A DNA stretch of 64,000 nucleotides from assembly GCA_016124955.1 (NCBI GenBank), contig WGMR01000007.1, positions 310,910 to 374,909 of the forward strand, given 5' to 3'. The translations under genes were made by a program, and so were the position numbers. The notes beneath the pieces were generated by a model, which worked only from the letters and a program-made list of their open reading frames with translations, was not told the origin of the DNA and made no database searches. This document shows positions 49,963 to 58,882 of this stretch, in pieces (the first letter of the stretch is position 1; every line of letters starts with the position of its first letter). Source of the stretch: Alphaproteobacteria bacterium. Lineage in GTDB: Bacteria; Pseudomonadota; Alphaproteobacteria; UBA9219; RFNS01.

Positions 49963-51096
49963 ATGACGGGGCTGGAGCTGATTATCGGGCTGGTTTTGGG
50001 CGGGCTTGTATTCGCGGGCGGTTTTTTTGCGGGCTACCAGCTTTCAAAAGCCACGAAGGGGGAAGCGGCGGCCCAGTTCAGCGACCTCGCCAACCGGATA
50101 TTCGAAGAACGCAACAAGAAGTTCAAGGAAGACAGCAAGGAAAGCCTCGGTGCCGTGCTCGGCCCGCTGCGGCAGGATCTTGAAAGCTTCCGCAAGAAGG
50201 TCGAGGAAAGCTACGGCGAGGAAGCCAAGGAGCGCCGCTCGCTCCGCAACGAGGTGCGCAGCATCGTTCTGCAAACCGAAGGCCTCACCAATGCGCTCAA
50301 GGGCAACAGCAAGGTACAGGGCGATCTTGGCGAAATGCTGCTTGAGAAACTTCTTGAAGATAGCGGCCTGCAGGCGGGCGCGAACTACAGCAGGCAGGAA
50401 AGCTTGCGCGACGAAGAAGGCGCGCTGCTGCGCCCCGATTATATCATCAACATGCCGGACGGACGGCATGTGATTATCGATGCCAAGATGCCGCTGACGC
50501 ATTACGAACGCTATGCCGCCGCAGATAACGAAGATGATCGCAAGGCGCATGGCGCGGAATTGCTCAAGGCTATCGAAGCACATGTGAAGAACCTTGCGGG
50601 CAAGGAATATTTCAACCTGCCCGGCACGCAATCGCCCGATTTTGTTTTAATGTTCGTGCCGCTGGAAGGCGCCTTCATGCTGGCGCTGCAGACCGATCCC
50701 GCCCTGCACGGGCGCGCATGGGAACGCAGGGTGATCATTGTGTCCGCGACCACGCTTATGGCGACCTTGCGCACGGTGGGCGCGATGTGGCGGCTTGAAG
50801 GGCAAAACCGCAATGCGCAGGAAATCGCGCGTCAGGCCGGCGGCATCTATGACAAGTTCGCGGGCTTCATGGAAAAGATGCAGGACGTCGAAAAATCGAT
50901 CAAGGCGGCGGGCAATGCCTATGATGCGGCGCTGGAGCGGCTGACCACCGGGCGCGGCAATGTCGCGGCGCGGCTGCAGAAGCTGAAAGCGCTTGGCGCG
51001 AAAACCGCCAAATCCATGCCGGACACGTTGCAGGTCGATGACGAGGATGATGACGGCGAAGATCAGGCGCGGCGCAGGATCGATAGCGCGGCCTAG
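49963..51096 (+). CDS. rmuC: DNA recombination protein RmuC
   Basis: 377 residues. One N-terminal transmembrane helix (IIGLVLGGLVFAGGFFAGY), a coiled coil (residues about 35-115), then the RmuC core with a restriction-endonuclease-like site (PDYIINMPDGRHVIIDAKMP) and FVPLEGAFMLALQ. E. coli RmuC limits inversions at inverted repeats; its biochemistry is little known. The tail is acidic (DDEDDDGEDQ). It converges on mntH. Confidence 0.92.
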   Translation: MTGLELIIGLVLGGLVFAGGFFAGYQLSKATKGEAAAQFSDLANRIFEERNKKFKEDSKESLGAVLGPLRQDLESFRKKVEESYGEEAKERRSLRNEVRSIVLQTEGLTNALKGNSKVQGDLGEMLLEKLLEDSGLQAGANYSRQESLRDEEGALLRPDYIINMPDGRHVIIDAKMPLTHYERYAAADNEDDRKAHGAELLKAIEAHVKNLAGKEYFNLPGTQSPDFVLMFVPLEGAFMLALQTDPALHGRAWERRVIIVSATTLMATLRTVGAMWRLEGQNRNAQEIARQAGGIYDKFAGFMEKMQDVEKSIKAAGNAYDAALERLTTGRGNVAARLQKLKALGAKTAKSMPDTLQVDDEDDDGEDQARRRIDSAA

Positions 51097-51099
51097 CGT

Positions 51100-52461
51100 T
51101 TAACCGGCGATGAAAAAATCCCACACCAGTTTGGTGTTGAGCGCGACGATGGCGATGGCGGTCAGCCACGCAAGCGCGCTGACCCACCATGCGTTGCGAT
51201 AGGGCCCCATTTTATTGCGGTCGGACGTGAACAGAACAAGCGGGATAACCGCAAAGGGCAACTGCAGGCTCAGCACCACCTGACTGAGTATAAGCAATTG
51301 CGCCGTGCCGCTTTCGCCGTAAAGCGCGGTCACGATCACGGCGGGGATGATTGCGATCAGCCGCGTCAGAAGCCGCCTGATCCATGGCGGCAGGCGCAGC
51401 GAAAGAAAGCCTTCCATCACGATCTGCCCGGCCATGGTGGCCGTGAGGGTTGAGTTTTGCCCCGAAGCCAGCAGCGCGATCCCGAACAGAATGGAAGCCG
51501 AAGTGGTGCCAAGCAGCGGTGCAAGCAAATAATAGGCATGCTGGATTTCCGCCACCTCCGTCATGCCTGCGGTGTGGAAGGATGCGGCGGCGACGATCAA
51601 AATCCCCGCATTGATGAACAGCGCGAGCATCAGGGCGATGGTGCTGTCGATGGTGGCGAAGCGGATCGCTTCGCGGATGCTGCCGTGATCGCGCTCGATC
51701 CGCCGCGTCTGCACAATGGAGGAGTGCAGGTAAAGGTTGTGCGGCATCACGGTCGCGCCAAGAATCCCCATGGCAATATAAAGCATGGCGGGGTTGGTGA
51801 CGACTTCGGTCGAAGGAATAAAGCCCGCCATTACCGCGCCGAGTTCGGGCTGCGCCAGCGCGATATTATAGGCGAAACAGAAACCGATTACGATGATCAG
51901 GCTGACGACAATCGCTTCGAGATAACGGAAGCCGCGTTTTTGCAAAAGCAGGATCAGGAATACGTCCAGCACCGTCAGGCACACGCCAATCAGCAGCGGT
52001 ATGCCGAACAGAAGGCTGAGCGCGATGGCGGTGCCGATGACTTCGGCAAGGTCGCAGGCGATGATCGCGATTTCGCACAGCGCCCAAAGCGCCAGTGCGA
52101 CGGGTTTGGGGTAATGGTCGCGGCAGGCCTGCGCCAGATCGCGCCCGGTCACGATTCCGAGCTTGGCGCAAAGCGATTGCAGCAAAATCGCCATCAGGTT
52201 GGAAAGCAGGACGACGGAAAGCAACGTATAGCCGAAGGCCGAACCGCCCGCGATATCGGTGGCCCAGTTGCCCGGGTCCATATAACCGACGGCAATAAGA
52301 TAGCCCGGCCCGGCAAAGGCCACCATTTTGCGCCACGTGCTGGCGCCCTTGGGCACGTCAATCGTGCCGTAAACTTCGGGCAGGGATGGTGTCGCCGCCG
52401 CGTGCCGCCAGGCCGGGGGGCTGGTGCCGAGTTCGCTCTGGCTCGTTTTCATGGCGCGCAT
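51100..52461 (-). CDS. mntH: NRAMP-type divalent metal transporter
   Basis: Proton-coupled Mn(II)/Fe(II) importer, 453 residues, 11 helices. The metal-binding motif of helix 1 is [14 protein letters not shown], and helix 6 has the MPHN motif ([20 protein letters not shown]). ATG 52461 and ATG 52452 are both possible starts; the first is better spaced from AGG. No MntR or Fur box is clear upstream. The start regions of mntH and the next gene (52531) are 69 bases apart and divergent. Confidence 0.95.
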   Translation of the reverse strand: MRAMKTSQSELGTSPPAWRHAAATPSLPEVYGTIDVPKGASTWRKMVAFAGPGYLIAVGYMDPGNWATDIAGGSAFGYTLLSVVLLSNLMAILLQSLCAKLGIVTGRDLAQACRDHYPKPVALALWALCEIAIIACDLAEVIGTAIALSLLFGIPLLIGVCLTVLDVFLILLLQKRGFRYLEAIVVSLIIVIGFCFAYNIALAQPELGAVMAGFIPSTEVVTNPAMLYIAMGILGATVMPHNLYLHSSIVQTRRIERDHGSIREAIRFATIDSTIALMLALFINAGILIVAAASFHTAGMTEVAEIQHAYYLLAPLLGTTSASILFGIALLASGQNSTLTATMAGQIVMEGFLSLRLPPWIRRLLTRLIAIIPAVIVTALYGESGTAQLLILSQVVLSLQLPFAVIPLVLFTSDRNKMGPYRNAWWVSALAWLTAIAIVALNTKLVWDFFIAG

Positions 52462-52530
52462 TTTGCCTAACTTGCCCCGGCATGGCCAGAGGCTTTATGC
52501 TGCCCCACCATATAGCCGTATAAGGTGCCC

Positions 52531-53037
52531 ATGCCGCCGAAAGTCCAGCAACCTGATAGCGTTATTTCGGTCCTTTTTGTGGATGCCACCGGCGCCACGC
52601 TGGCTCCGATGGCCGAAGCGCTTTTGCGCCATATGGCGGGCGGGAAATTCCGGGCCGAAAGCGCGGGCGCCGCGCCTGCCGGGCAATTGGACGAATCCTG
52701 CCTTGCATTGCTGCGCGCCAACGCGATTCCCGCCGACGGATTGGCCTGCAAGAGCCTGAGCGTATTCCAGACGCCCGAACGTTCGGTCAAGATCGATATC
52801 GTCGTGCGGCTCGGCAATATGGTCGCCGGGTTGCCGCCGCAGCTTTACGGCGTGCCCGCGAAGGTCGATTGGCTGGTCGATGACCCTGCCGAAGCGCAAA
52901 CGCCCGAACAGGCCGCGTGGAAAGCGAAAAAAGCTTTCACGACCCTTCAGCAACGCATCAATGAACTGGTCACGGCCAAGCTGCCTGCCGCCAAGGGGGA
53001 ATTGCAGATGGCGGTGCAGGCGATCGGGAAAAGCTAG
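52531..53037 (+). CDS. Low-MW-phosphatase/ArsC-fold protein lacking catalytic residues
   Basis: 168 residues from ATG 52531 with AAGG 5 bases upstream. The start VLFVDATGATLAPMAEALL aligns with the P-loop of low-molecular-weight tyrosine phosphatases and thioredoxin-coupled arsenate reductases (VLFVC-x5-R-S-x-MAEALL), and ESAGAAPAGQLDE with their ESAGTxP element. But the nucleophile Cys is Asp, the Arg is Leu and the following Ser is Ala, so it cannot use the family mechanism. The C-terminal third is helical. Its stop overlaps the stop of the convergent glycosyltransferase. Confidence 0.6.
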   Translation: MPPKVQQPDSVISVLFVDATGATLAPMAEALLRHMAGGKFRAESAGAAPAGQLDESCLALLRANAIPADGLACKSLSVFQTPERSVKIDIVVRLGNMVAGLPPQLYGVPAKVDWLVDDPAEAQTPEQAAWKAKKAFTTLQQRINELVTAKLPAAKGELQMAVQAIGKS

Positions 53038-54272
53038 GCGGCTTCCATATCGCGGCTGAGCGCGGTCTTGCACAAATCACGGCATGCGGCGGTCATGCCA
53101 TCCATCCATGCTTGCCACGGGAATGCATCGCGCGCGAAATTCTGGCCCGCGGCGGCGATGCGGGCGTAGGCGTCGTCCGGCAGCCCCATCACATCCTGCA
53201 AATGCGCGGCCAGCATGCCGCTATCTCCGGCCGGGAACAGGCGCGCGGTTTTTCCAGGCACGACGAATTCGCGGTTCGCGCCATTATCGGCGACGATCAG
53301 CGGCCTTCCCATAAGCTGCGCCGCGATCAGCCCGGGATTTTGCCCGAGCGGCATGCTGCCCGCCGCCACTGCAGCATGCGCCATCCAGAAGGCCGCCGGC
53401 CAATCGTTGCAGGGCGCGGGCGCGAACACCTTGCCGTGCAGATTGTAGTGATCGACCAGTTTTTGCAGCTGCGCCGCTTCGTTTTCGGCAATTTCGCGCG
53501 CGCCCAGCATCACCACGTAAAAATCGCGACGCTGCATTTGCGCCAGCGCCGCCAGCATCGTTTCCATCCCATGGCCCGGCGCAAGCGGGCCGATATGCAA
53601 AATCAGGGTCGATTGTTCCGGTACGCGCCAAAGATCGGCCAGCTCCATCGCGCGCTCCGGCTTCATCTGCGCCGGATCGAACAGCTGCGCTTGCATGCCG
53701 GGCGGGACCAACGCAATCTTGTTCGGCGCCGCGCCCAGTTCCTTGCCGCAATAGCGCCGCATGTAATCGGACGGCACAACGAAATGCCCGTCGCGTGCGA
53801 CAAAGTTTTCCATTTGCTGTCTGACCGCGGGTTCGGTGGCGGGGTTGGCGCAATGCAGTGCCATCGGCGGGTGATGTTTGCCAAGCCCAAGCAGCGTGGG
53901 CAGCCATTGCCCGGTAAGGCCGAAAACCGCGCCGATTTTTTCTTCCGCGATCATGTCGTGCATGCGCCGTGCGCAGCGCCAGCGTTGCCACAAATTGGCA
54001 GGCAGGGGCTGGCGGACCACTTGCAGCCCGCGCCGCTCGGCTTCCGCCGATTGGGGGCCGCCGGGGGTCTGCAAAATAACGGAAAGGCCGCTGCGGTTGA
54101 CGGTGGCGGCCAGATCGATCAGCGCCGCGCTCCATAAATCGTGGCCAAGTTCGTGCGCCAGCAGCAAAATCGTGCCGCCCGGCTGTCGTTGCTGACGCAG
54201 GCGCTGCGCTCTGCTAGGTTTGCCGCCGAGCTTTGGTAACCTGTCCCTGATCTGGATCTTTTGTGCCGCCAT
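53034..54272 (-). CDS. Family 4-type glycosyltransferase
   Basis: 412 residues. A two-domain GT-B layout: ILLLAHELGHDLWSAALIDLA near residue 35 (acceptor domain), and LILHIGPLAPGHGMETMLAAL plus the donor-site region (MPLGQNPGLIAAQLMGRPLIVADNGAN). The usual E-x7-E pair is modified: Gln-Asn-Pro-Gly-Leu replaces the first Glu. It is related in type, but not closely, to the GT4 half of the lpxB fusion. The start ATG 54272 overlaps, on the opposite strand, the ATG of the next gene; the first 30 basic residues may not be translated. Confidence 0.75.
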   Translation of the reverse strand: MAAQKIQIRDRLPKLGGKPSRAQRLRQQRQPGGTILLLAHELGHDLWSAALIDLAATVNRSGLSVILQTPGGPQSAEAERRGLQVVRQPLPANLWQRWRCARRMHDMIAEEKIGAVFGLTGQWLPTLLGLGKHHPPMALHCANPATEPAVRQQMENFVARDGHFVVPSDYMRRYCGKELGAAPNKIALVPPGMQAQLFDPAQMKPERAMELADLWRVPEQSTLILHIGPLAPGHGMETMLAALAQMQRRDFYVVMLGAREIAENEAAQLQKLVDHYNLHGKVFAPAPCNDWPAAFWMAHAAVAAGSMPLGQNPGLIAAQLMGRPLIVADNGANREFVVPGKTARLFPAGDSGMLAAHLQDVMGLPDDAYARIAAAGQNFARDAFPWQAWMDGMTAACRDLCKTALSRDMEAA

Positions 54273-55008
54273 GACGCCTGAATTCCTTGCCCTTCCCGGC
54301 CGCCGCCTAGCCTATCACAGAATTCCGGGCCGTGAACCCGGGGTCGTGTTCCTTGGCGGCTTCGCATCCGACATGACCGGAACCAAGGCCGGCTTTCTGG
54401 CGGAAAAATGCGCCGCTGCGGGCCATGCATTTCTGCGCTTCGATTACCGCGGGCACGGGCAATCAGCGGGCCGGTTCGAGGACGGTACGATCGGCGATTG
54501 GTTCGATGACGCTCGCGAAACTATCGGGCAATTAACGCAGGGGCCGCAAATCGTGGTCGGTTCCTCCATGGGAGGCTGGATCGCGCTTTTGCTGGCGCGC
54601 GCCGTGCCCGAACGCGTGCGGGCGCTTGTGGGGGTCGCGGCCGCGCCCGATTTCACCGAAGATCTGATGTGGGATGTGCTGACACAGGAACAGAAGGGGG
54701 AGCTGCGGGAAACCGGGCGGCTGCTTGAGCCTTCCGATTACAGCGACGAACCCATGGTCATTACGCTGAGGCTGATCGAAGAGGCGCGCGGCCACCTGCT
54801 TTTGCGCGGGCGCAGGCAGGTAAGTTGCCCGCTGCGGCTGTTGCAGGGCGGGCGCGACCCGGATGTGCCGCCCGCCTGGCCGCAAAAGATAGTGCAGAAT
54901 ATCGAAGCCGAAGACGCGCGCATCATCATGATCGAGGATGGCGACCACAGGCTGAACCGCGATCAGGATCTCGCACTTTTGTGGAAGGCGATCGAAGAAT
55001 TTTTATAA
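54271..55008 (+). CDS. Alpha/beta hydrolase
   Basis: 245 residues from ATG 54271. Alpha/beta-hydrolase fold: oxyanion region VVFLGGFASDMTGTKAGFLA, FDYRGHGQS, the nucleophile elbow VVGSSMGGWIALLL (Ser in G-S-S-M-G), an Asp in GGRDPDVPP, and the His in EDGDHRLNRDQD. Bacterial members of this shape hydrolyse esters or thioesters; the mammalian relative is ABHD10-like. No substrate can be given. The gene is divergent from the glycosyltransferase and converges on the gene at 55016. Confidence 0.82.
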   Translation: MTPEFLALPGRRLAYHRIPGREPGVVFLGGFASDMTGTKAGFLAEKCAAAGHAFLRFDYRGHGQSAGRFEDGTIGDWFDDARETIGQLTQGPQIVVGSSMGGWIALLLARAVPERVRALVGVAAAPDFTEDLMWDVLTQEQKGELRETGRLLEPSDYSDEPMVITLRLIEEARGHLLLRGRRQVSCPLRLLQGGRDPDVPPAWPQKIVQNIEAEDARIIMIEDGDHRLNRDQDLALLWKAIEEFL

Positions 55009-55015
55009 GAAAGCG

Positions 55016-55333
55016 TCAGCGGCCGAATTTAACCCGGAAGCCGACGATCACAAGCAAAACGCCGATCACGCCGCCGATCAGCGATGCCGGAAGCTGGATG
55101 AAAAAGTTGACGACCGTGAGCGCGATATGGCCGGGCGGCATCGTCTGGCTCCAGTTATGCAGAACGGCCCAGGCCTTGGGGATGTAAAGCTGCAGGAACA
55201 CTGCGGCGCTGGTGATGCTGAAATGCCCGCCTGCGCCGAACATTTCGTCGCTCATGAACCGGGTTATATCGTGGCCGAACAGCATCACGCTGGCCACGCA
55301 AAGAAAGACGCCGATGAAACCGATTGCGAGCAT
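55016..55333 (-). CDS. Hypothetical membrane protein
   Basis: 105 residues, three hydrophobic segments (about 1-20, 40-60 and 70-97); no family recognised. Acidic and His residues in the first loop (GHDITRFMSDEMFGAGGH) are notable but not a known motif. No strong SD before ATG 55333. Confidence 0.5.
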   Translation of the reverse strand: MLAIGFIGVFLCVASVMLFGHDITRFMSDEMFGAGGHFSITSAAVFLQLYIPKAWAVLHNWSQTMPPGHIALTVVNFFIQLPASLIGGVIGVLLVIVGFRVKFGR

Positions 55334-55775
55334 GATGCGGGCTGGCCTTTGCCGGTTGCGGGAACCTAAGATAATGAAAGTATAAGCAAAAAGCCCGGCA
55401 ACTCAATCAAAAGCCCAAAAAGTTAACGGGCGCGGCGTGCAATGCCGGGCGGGTGTTGCACCCATGCGTCATGCGACCGGTGTGACCGCCAGCCCCCGCT
55501 ACCCTTCAGCTATCCCATGGGTTTCTTGACTTTTTCCGCAAAGCTGCCATGGTGGCCGCGAGTTTAACCAAGGCTCGTTACGGGCAAGAGATCGCCAAAG
55601 GTTCAGATTTGGCGATGGCGCTCAGCCGGTTTTCCGGCGGCGCAATCTACAATCCCTTCTACCGGTTGTTGTCTCTGACGTTAACAAGAGTAGCCGGGGG
55701 AAACCCCGGGAGCGGAAACTCAGCGCCGGGCCATGATGGGCCGGTGTTCAAGACAAGCAACGTAAGGAAAAGACA
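55334..55775. other. Region before the cold-shock gene, with leader hairpin
   Basis: No gene is seen in 442 bases. It contains a GGGTG/CACCC hairpin (about 55453-55465), a possible -10 TACAAT (55648-55653) without a clear -35, and a GNRA-capped hairpin CCGGGG-GAAA-CCCCGG (55694-55709) in what should be the 5' leader of the cold-shock mRNA. Long structured leaders are typical of cspA genes and give cold induction. A plus-strand ORF at 55549-55794 overlaps the leader and looks non-coding. Confidence 0.5.
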
Positions 55776-55979
55776 ATGGCAACTGGTACCGTAAAATGGT
55801 TCAACCCCACCAAGGGTTATGGCTTCATTCAACCCGATGCTGGCGGCGGCGACGTGTTCGTCCACATCAGCGCGGTTGAAGCTGCCGGCATGGGTTCGCT
55901 GAACGAAGGCCAGAAGGTCAGCTATGAACTGGCGACCAACAAGGGCAAGACTTCGGCCGTCAACCTGCAGGCTGCCTGA
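55776..55979 (+). CDS. cspA: Cold-shock protein (CspA family)
   Basis: 67-residue OB-fold RNA chaperone that melts mRNA structure at low temperature. RNP1 is KGYGFIQPD and RNP2 is VFVHISAV; the start [16 protein letters not shown] is typical. AAGGA stands 6-10 bases before the ATG. A strong terminator follows (56008-56037). Confidence 0.97.
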   Translation: MATGTVKWFNPTKGYGFIQPDAGGGDVFVHISAVEAAGMGSLNEGQKVSYELATNKGKTSAVNLQAA

Positions 55980-56007
55980 ACCACATACCAGGGTTCTGGA
56001 AATGAAA

Positions 56008-56037
56008 CCCGTCGGGCGCAAGCCCGGCGGGTTTTTT
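56008..56037 (+). terminator. Intrinsic terminator of the cold-shock gene
   Basis: CCCGTCGGGC (56008-56017) / GCCCGGCGGG (56022-56031), ten pairs with one G-T pairing, a GCAA-type loop and six T residues (56032-56037). Confidence 0.92.
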
Positions 56038-56064
56038 CATGCGGGGCTTGTTGAGCGAGGCAGG

Positions 56065-56745
56065 CTATCTGGTTGGTACTTTTTTAAGTCTTTTTATATC
56101 ATCGGTACTTAATGATTTGGCTTTTTCCCATGAAGCGTGGAAGGCTTGACGATATGCTTGGGTAAGGGGTTCAGAGCGTACAACCACAACATGTGGCGGT
56201 GTTTCCTGTGGAAATGATATGAGCGCTAAGCACTCGCCGAATGCATAAAAGGCTGTCGGTGCCGCGGCTTGCGCCGGTTGTTGTCTGTATTCGACATAAT
56301 CACCCGTAAAATCACCCTTGGTTACCAGAACGCGGTATGAAACATGGCCGCTTTTGACTAGCTCCCTCATACGCTGTCTTTGTACTTCGGGGTTTGTACG
56401 GTATTTGGCCAGCAAGCCTTCGTCGTAAACACTCAAACAAACCTTGCCGCCACGATCAACCATGTGGGTGTAGAGAAAATTGTAAAACTCCTCGAACCGT
56501 TCCGGGCCTTCATAAATTTCTATTCCTGCCCTTTTAAACCGAACGCCACTGTCTTCGGTAAAAGCAACACCATGATTTTGGAAGGCGTGATAAATCGTAT
56601 TCAGGCTTCTATCAAATGGCTTTACTAGGCCTTGCTCAATCTTGCGTATACCATCGCGCGTCATGCCTGTAGCGCGGGCAAGATCATCCAGCGTCCAGTT
56701 AAGCAAAGCGCGACCTGCGCGAATCTGGTGCTTATCTAGTTTCAT
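56065..56745 (-). CDS. XRE-type regulator with C-terminal sensor-like domain (copy 1)
   Basis: 226 residues. N-terminal helix-turn-helix (IRAGRALLNWTLDDLARATG, then RDGIRKIEQG), a spacer with FTEDSGVRFKRAGIEIYEG, and a C-terminal domain of about 140 residues: FEEFYNFLYTHMVDRGGKVC, LLAKYRTNPEV, then FYAFGECLALISF and TQAYRQAFHASWEKAK. The last part (a strand ending in LISF, then a helix with a Phe and Trp) resembles the sensor domain of TrmB-like and related regulators with a phospholipase-D-like fold, an analogy only. A clear paralogue lies at 58208. It is divergent from the small gene at 56986. The surrounding DNA is AT-rich compared with the genes before 56000, suggesting transfer. Confidence 0.75.
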   Translation of the reverse strand: MKLDKHQIRAGRALLNWTLDDLARATGMTRDGIRKIEQGLVKPFDRSLNTIYHAFQNHGVAFTEDSGVRFKRAGIEIYEGPERFEEFYNFLYTHMVDRGGKVCLSVYDEGLLAKYRTNPEVQRQRMRELVKSGHVSYRVLVTKGDFTGDYVEYRQQPAQAAAPTAFYAFGECLALISFPQETPPHVVVVRSEPLTQAYRQAFHASWEKAKSLSTDDIKRLKKVPTR

Positions 56746-56985
56746 GTTCTAACCATCTGAACTGTGCGGCGGATTTTTTTTAAGACTTGACGCATAACGC
56801 ATACCACAATCAGCAAAGCTGGCAACATAAAATTCGTAAAATACATACTAACTATTATTATAGATAATAATAAAACGAATTATATTTGACAATTTTTACT
56901 CCTTATCAATATTGTTCAACTACCTTCCAGATCACGCCAGCGGGGGTGTGATTTCAAGCAAAGACATTTTTTAAAGGAGGCGGCA
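56746..56985. promoter_or_regulatory. Divergent regulatory region of the first module
   Basis: AT-rich intergenic region between the regulator and the small gene. It contains: a tandem 7-bp repeat ACGCATA x2 (56790-56803); a perfect palindrome TATTATTA-TAGA-TAATAATA (56853-56872) nested within AATTCGT (56831-56837) and ACGAATT (56875-56881); a plus-strand promoter TTGACA (56886-56891), 18 bases, TATTGT (56910-56915); an ATCAC/GTGAT inverted repeat (about 56931-56952); and the SD AAAGGAGG before ATG 56986. These are good operator candidates for the adjacent regulator. Confidence 0.6.
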
Positions 56986-57198
56986 ATGACCTATGCGGAA
57001 ATGGCGAAGAAGTTCGGGAAGCTGATGGCGATCGACATACTGATGACGATCGAAAAGATGGCGCGGGTGCAGATGGACGAGGTACGGGTTGTGATGACCG
57101 AGGAGCAACGGCTCACGACCGCGCTCGCGGCGCTCGACCGCATCAGCCCGGTCAAGCCGGAAGAGTATGAACGGACGCTGCAGGATGTGGGGGGCTAG
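56986..57198 (+). CDS. Small helical protein (copy 1)
   Basis: 70 residues with the strong SD AAAGGAGG. The start MTYAEMAKKFGKLMAIDILM, then TIEKMARVQMDEVRVVMTEEQRL and ALAALDRISP, is paralogous to the 86-residue product at 59095 (shared MAKKFG, MA-x-DI, EKMA, EE-x-RL, ALDR). Predicted to be mostly alpha-helical and amphipathic, with no membrane segment. Function unknown. It is divergent from the XRE regulator, with the promoter described at 56886-56915. Confidence 0.7.
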   Translation: MTYAEMAKKFGKLMAIDILMTIEKMARVQMDEVRVVMTEEQRLTTALAALDRISPVKPEEYERTLQDVGG

Positions 57199-57242
57199 GT
57201 CTATGCTGCCGCCGCTATTTTCTGTGTTTTAACAATGTGCGG

Positions 57243-58211
57243 TCAAGGAATAATACCGGCGGTTTTTCTAAGTAGAAATACTTTGGAGGTGGATTCGTTT
57301 GACCATACCTTAACCCTCTCCAATCCTGCCATGTTGCAACAATGTTGAAAGAAATTTACATCGTATTTGTATGAATTTTTGATATGTAACTTCTGGCCTT
57401 TGGTTAGGCTGAAAGGTCTGCCCGCGAGGCTAAAATTTATATTACGGCTAACAACAGCTATATGTGCAAGTTGGCCGGAAGAGGGTATCCACAAAGGATC
57501 ATAATCAAATGCCAACGGATCAAAGTTCTGCATTGGCAGCTCTGCAGCCATCCGATCGAAAATGTTTAACTGAAAGAGGCTGTGTACGTTGAAGTAGTCT
57601 ATAATTTGTTTGCCATTTTGATTGCTATCAAAACCAATTAACAGCCAACCACTATTTGCTGCAACCGCCATTCCAGCCAGATGCTCTGTGAGAGCTGTTT
57701 CAGGTAACGCATTACTTACAGAACTCAAAATATTGCTGATTGTGCTGCCGAATGAGCAAATCAAAGCATTGCCAGTATAATATGCTTGGCGGCCTGCGAA
57801 GAAATCATCAACAATAGGCCTTACTTCAAATAAAGCTTCGCCGACGGCAGAAACTTGCTTGAGGAATCCAACTGACTCGTCAACAGGAATATAGGCCTTG
57901 CTTTTCAACGCACGAAGGATTGGCAAAGTTTTGTTAACAAAGGCTGGGAGTGTTCCTGGCCCTAGTTCAACGATCGGAAGGTTGGAAGGTAGGTATTTGT
58001 TTATTTCGTCGGATACTTGATGCAGAAGTGCCGTTTCGGCGCTGACCATGTTTTTTTGTTTATTTCGCGCCCCTTCTGCTTCCGCCCATAGCGTAATGCC
58101 GGAAGTTGACTTGCCATAACGCATGCCCTTATGAGCCATATATTGGTGTGGCCCCATGTGTGAAACATGCTGACCAGTAAACCAATGAAGGCTATCTTGC
58201 AGAAAATTCAT
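57243..58211 (-). CDS. EgtD-like SAM-dependent methyltransferase
   Basis: 322 residues. SAM-binding motif I is LPIVELGPGTLPAF, and the acidic residue of motif II is in AYIPVDESVGFLKQV. Family (Methyltransf_33, the EgtD/DUF2260 type) features include WLLIGFDSNQNGKQIIDYF, LNIFDRMAAELPMQNFDPLAF and the conserved IKNSYKY segment, comparable to the TE-x-SxKY box. EgtD makes ergothioneine's trimethylhistidine; the substrate of this relative cannot be assigned and may not be histidine. Codon use is AT-rich versus the neighbours. The start ATG 58211 overlaps the stop of the XRE regulator (copy 2) upstream, so the two form an operon. Confidence 0.72.
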   Translation of the reverse strand: MNFLQDSLHWFTGQHVSHMGPHQYMAHKGMRYGKSTSGITLWAEAEGARNKQKNMVSAETALLHQVSDEINKYLPSNLPIVELGPGTLPAFVNKTLPILRALKSKAYIPVDESVGFLKQVSAVGEALFEVRPIVDDFFAGRQAYYTGNALICSFGSTISNILSSVSNALPETALTEHLAGMAVAANSGWLLIGFDSNQNGKQIIDYFNVHSLFQLNIFDRMAAELPMQNFDPLAFDYDPLWIPSSGQLAHIAVVSRNINFSLAGRPFSLTKGQKLHIKNSYKYDVNFFQHCCNMAGLERVKVWSNESTSKVFLLRKTAGIIP

Positions 58212-58882
58212 CTTACGACTCTCCTGCCAACATTCTCAGCTTCCTTGGCATTGCTCCAAGCAAAGTTAAAAGATTGCCGGTAAGCTTCAGCGAAGGGAGA
58301 CGATTTAATAAGAACAACTAAGGGGGCAGGGTCATGGCTGAAAGATATAAGGCCGAGATGGTCGCCAAAAACGTAAAATGAGGTAGGAGAAAAGTACTCT
58401 TTCTGTTGCCAGCGATATTGAGCATATGATGCAGCAGTATAATTCTGATCACCATCTTCAATTAAGATACGCATAGTTAGATCGCTACGATTCTTAACTA
58501 GCTCGGCCATTTTCTCCCTGTGAACTTCGGCGTTTGTTCGGTATTTGGCAAACAGACGTTCATTAACACCGCTTACACATACATCGCCGCCATGCTCACT
58601 AAGATGTTCAAATAAGATTTCGTAGAATCTTGAAAAGCCATCACGATTCTCAAGCACTTCAATATTCTGTGGCTTAAAACGCACGCCATTATTATCGGTG
58701 AACTCGACGCCCTGATTGTTAAAAGCGCGCATGATATCCGCGATAGTCCCTTCGCGCGGCTGCACCGAGCCATCCTCGATTTTGCGGATGGCTTGCGGCG
58801 TCAAACCTGCGGATTTGGCCAAGGCTTCCTGGCTCATATCGAGCAGGGCGCGGGCGGCTCTTATCTGTCTTCCTGAGATCAT
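58208..58882 (-). CDS. XRE-type regulator with C-terminal sensor-like domain (copy 2)
   Basis: 224 residues from ATG 58882 (the frame runs on to a TTG at 58951, without conservation). Paralogue of 56065-56745: IRAARALLDMSQEALAKSAG, IRKIEDGSVQP, GVEFTDNNGVRFKPQ, then AKYRTNAEVHREKMAELVK, FYVFGDHLGLISFS and FAEAYRQSFNFAWSNAK. It has the same HTH-plus-sensor architecture. The methyltransferase overlaps its stop by four bases. No strong SD is visible before 58882. Confidence 0.75.
   Translation of the reverse strand: MISGRQIRAARALLDMSQEALAKSAGLTPQAIRKIEDGSVQPREGTIADIMRAFNNQGVEFTDNNGVRFKPQNIEVLENRDGFSRFYEILFEHLSEHGGDVCVSGVNERLFAKYRTNAEVHREKMAELVKNRSDLTMRILIEDGDQNYTAASYAQYRWQQKEYFSPTSFYVFGDHLGLISFSHDPAPLVVLIKSSPFAEAYRQSFNFAWSNAKEAENVGRRVVR

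Noticed and set aside
55549..55794. 81-codon ORF overlapping the cold-shock start
   Set aside because: It covers the structured leader and overlaps the true start; composition is not protein-like.
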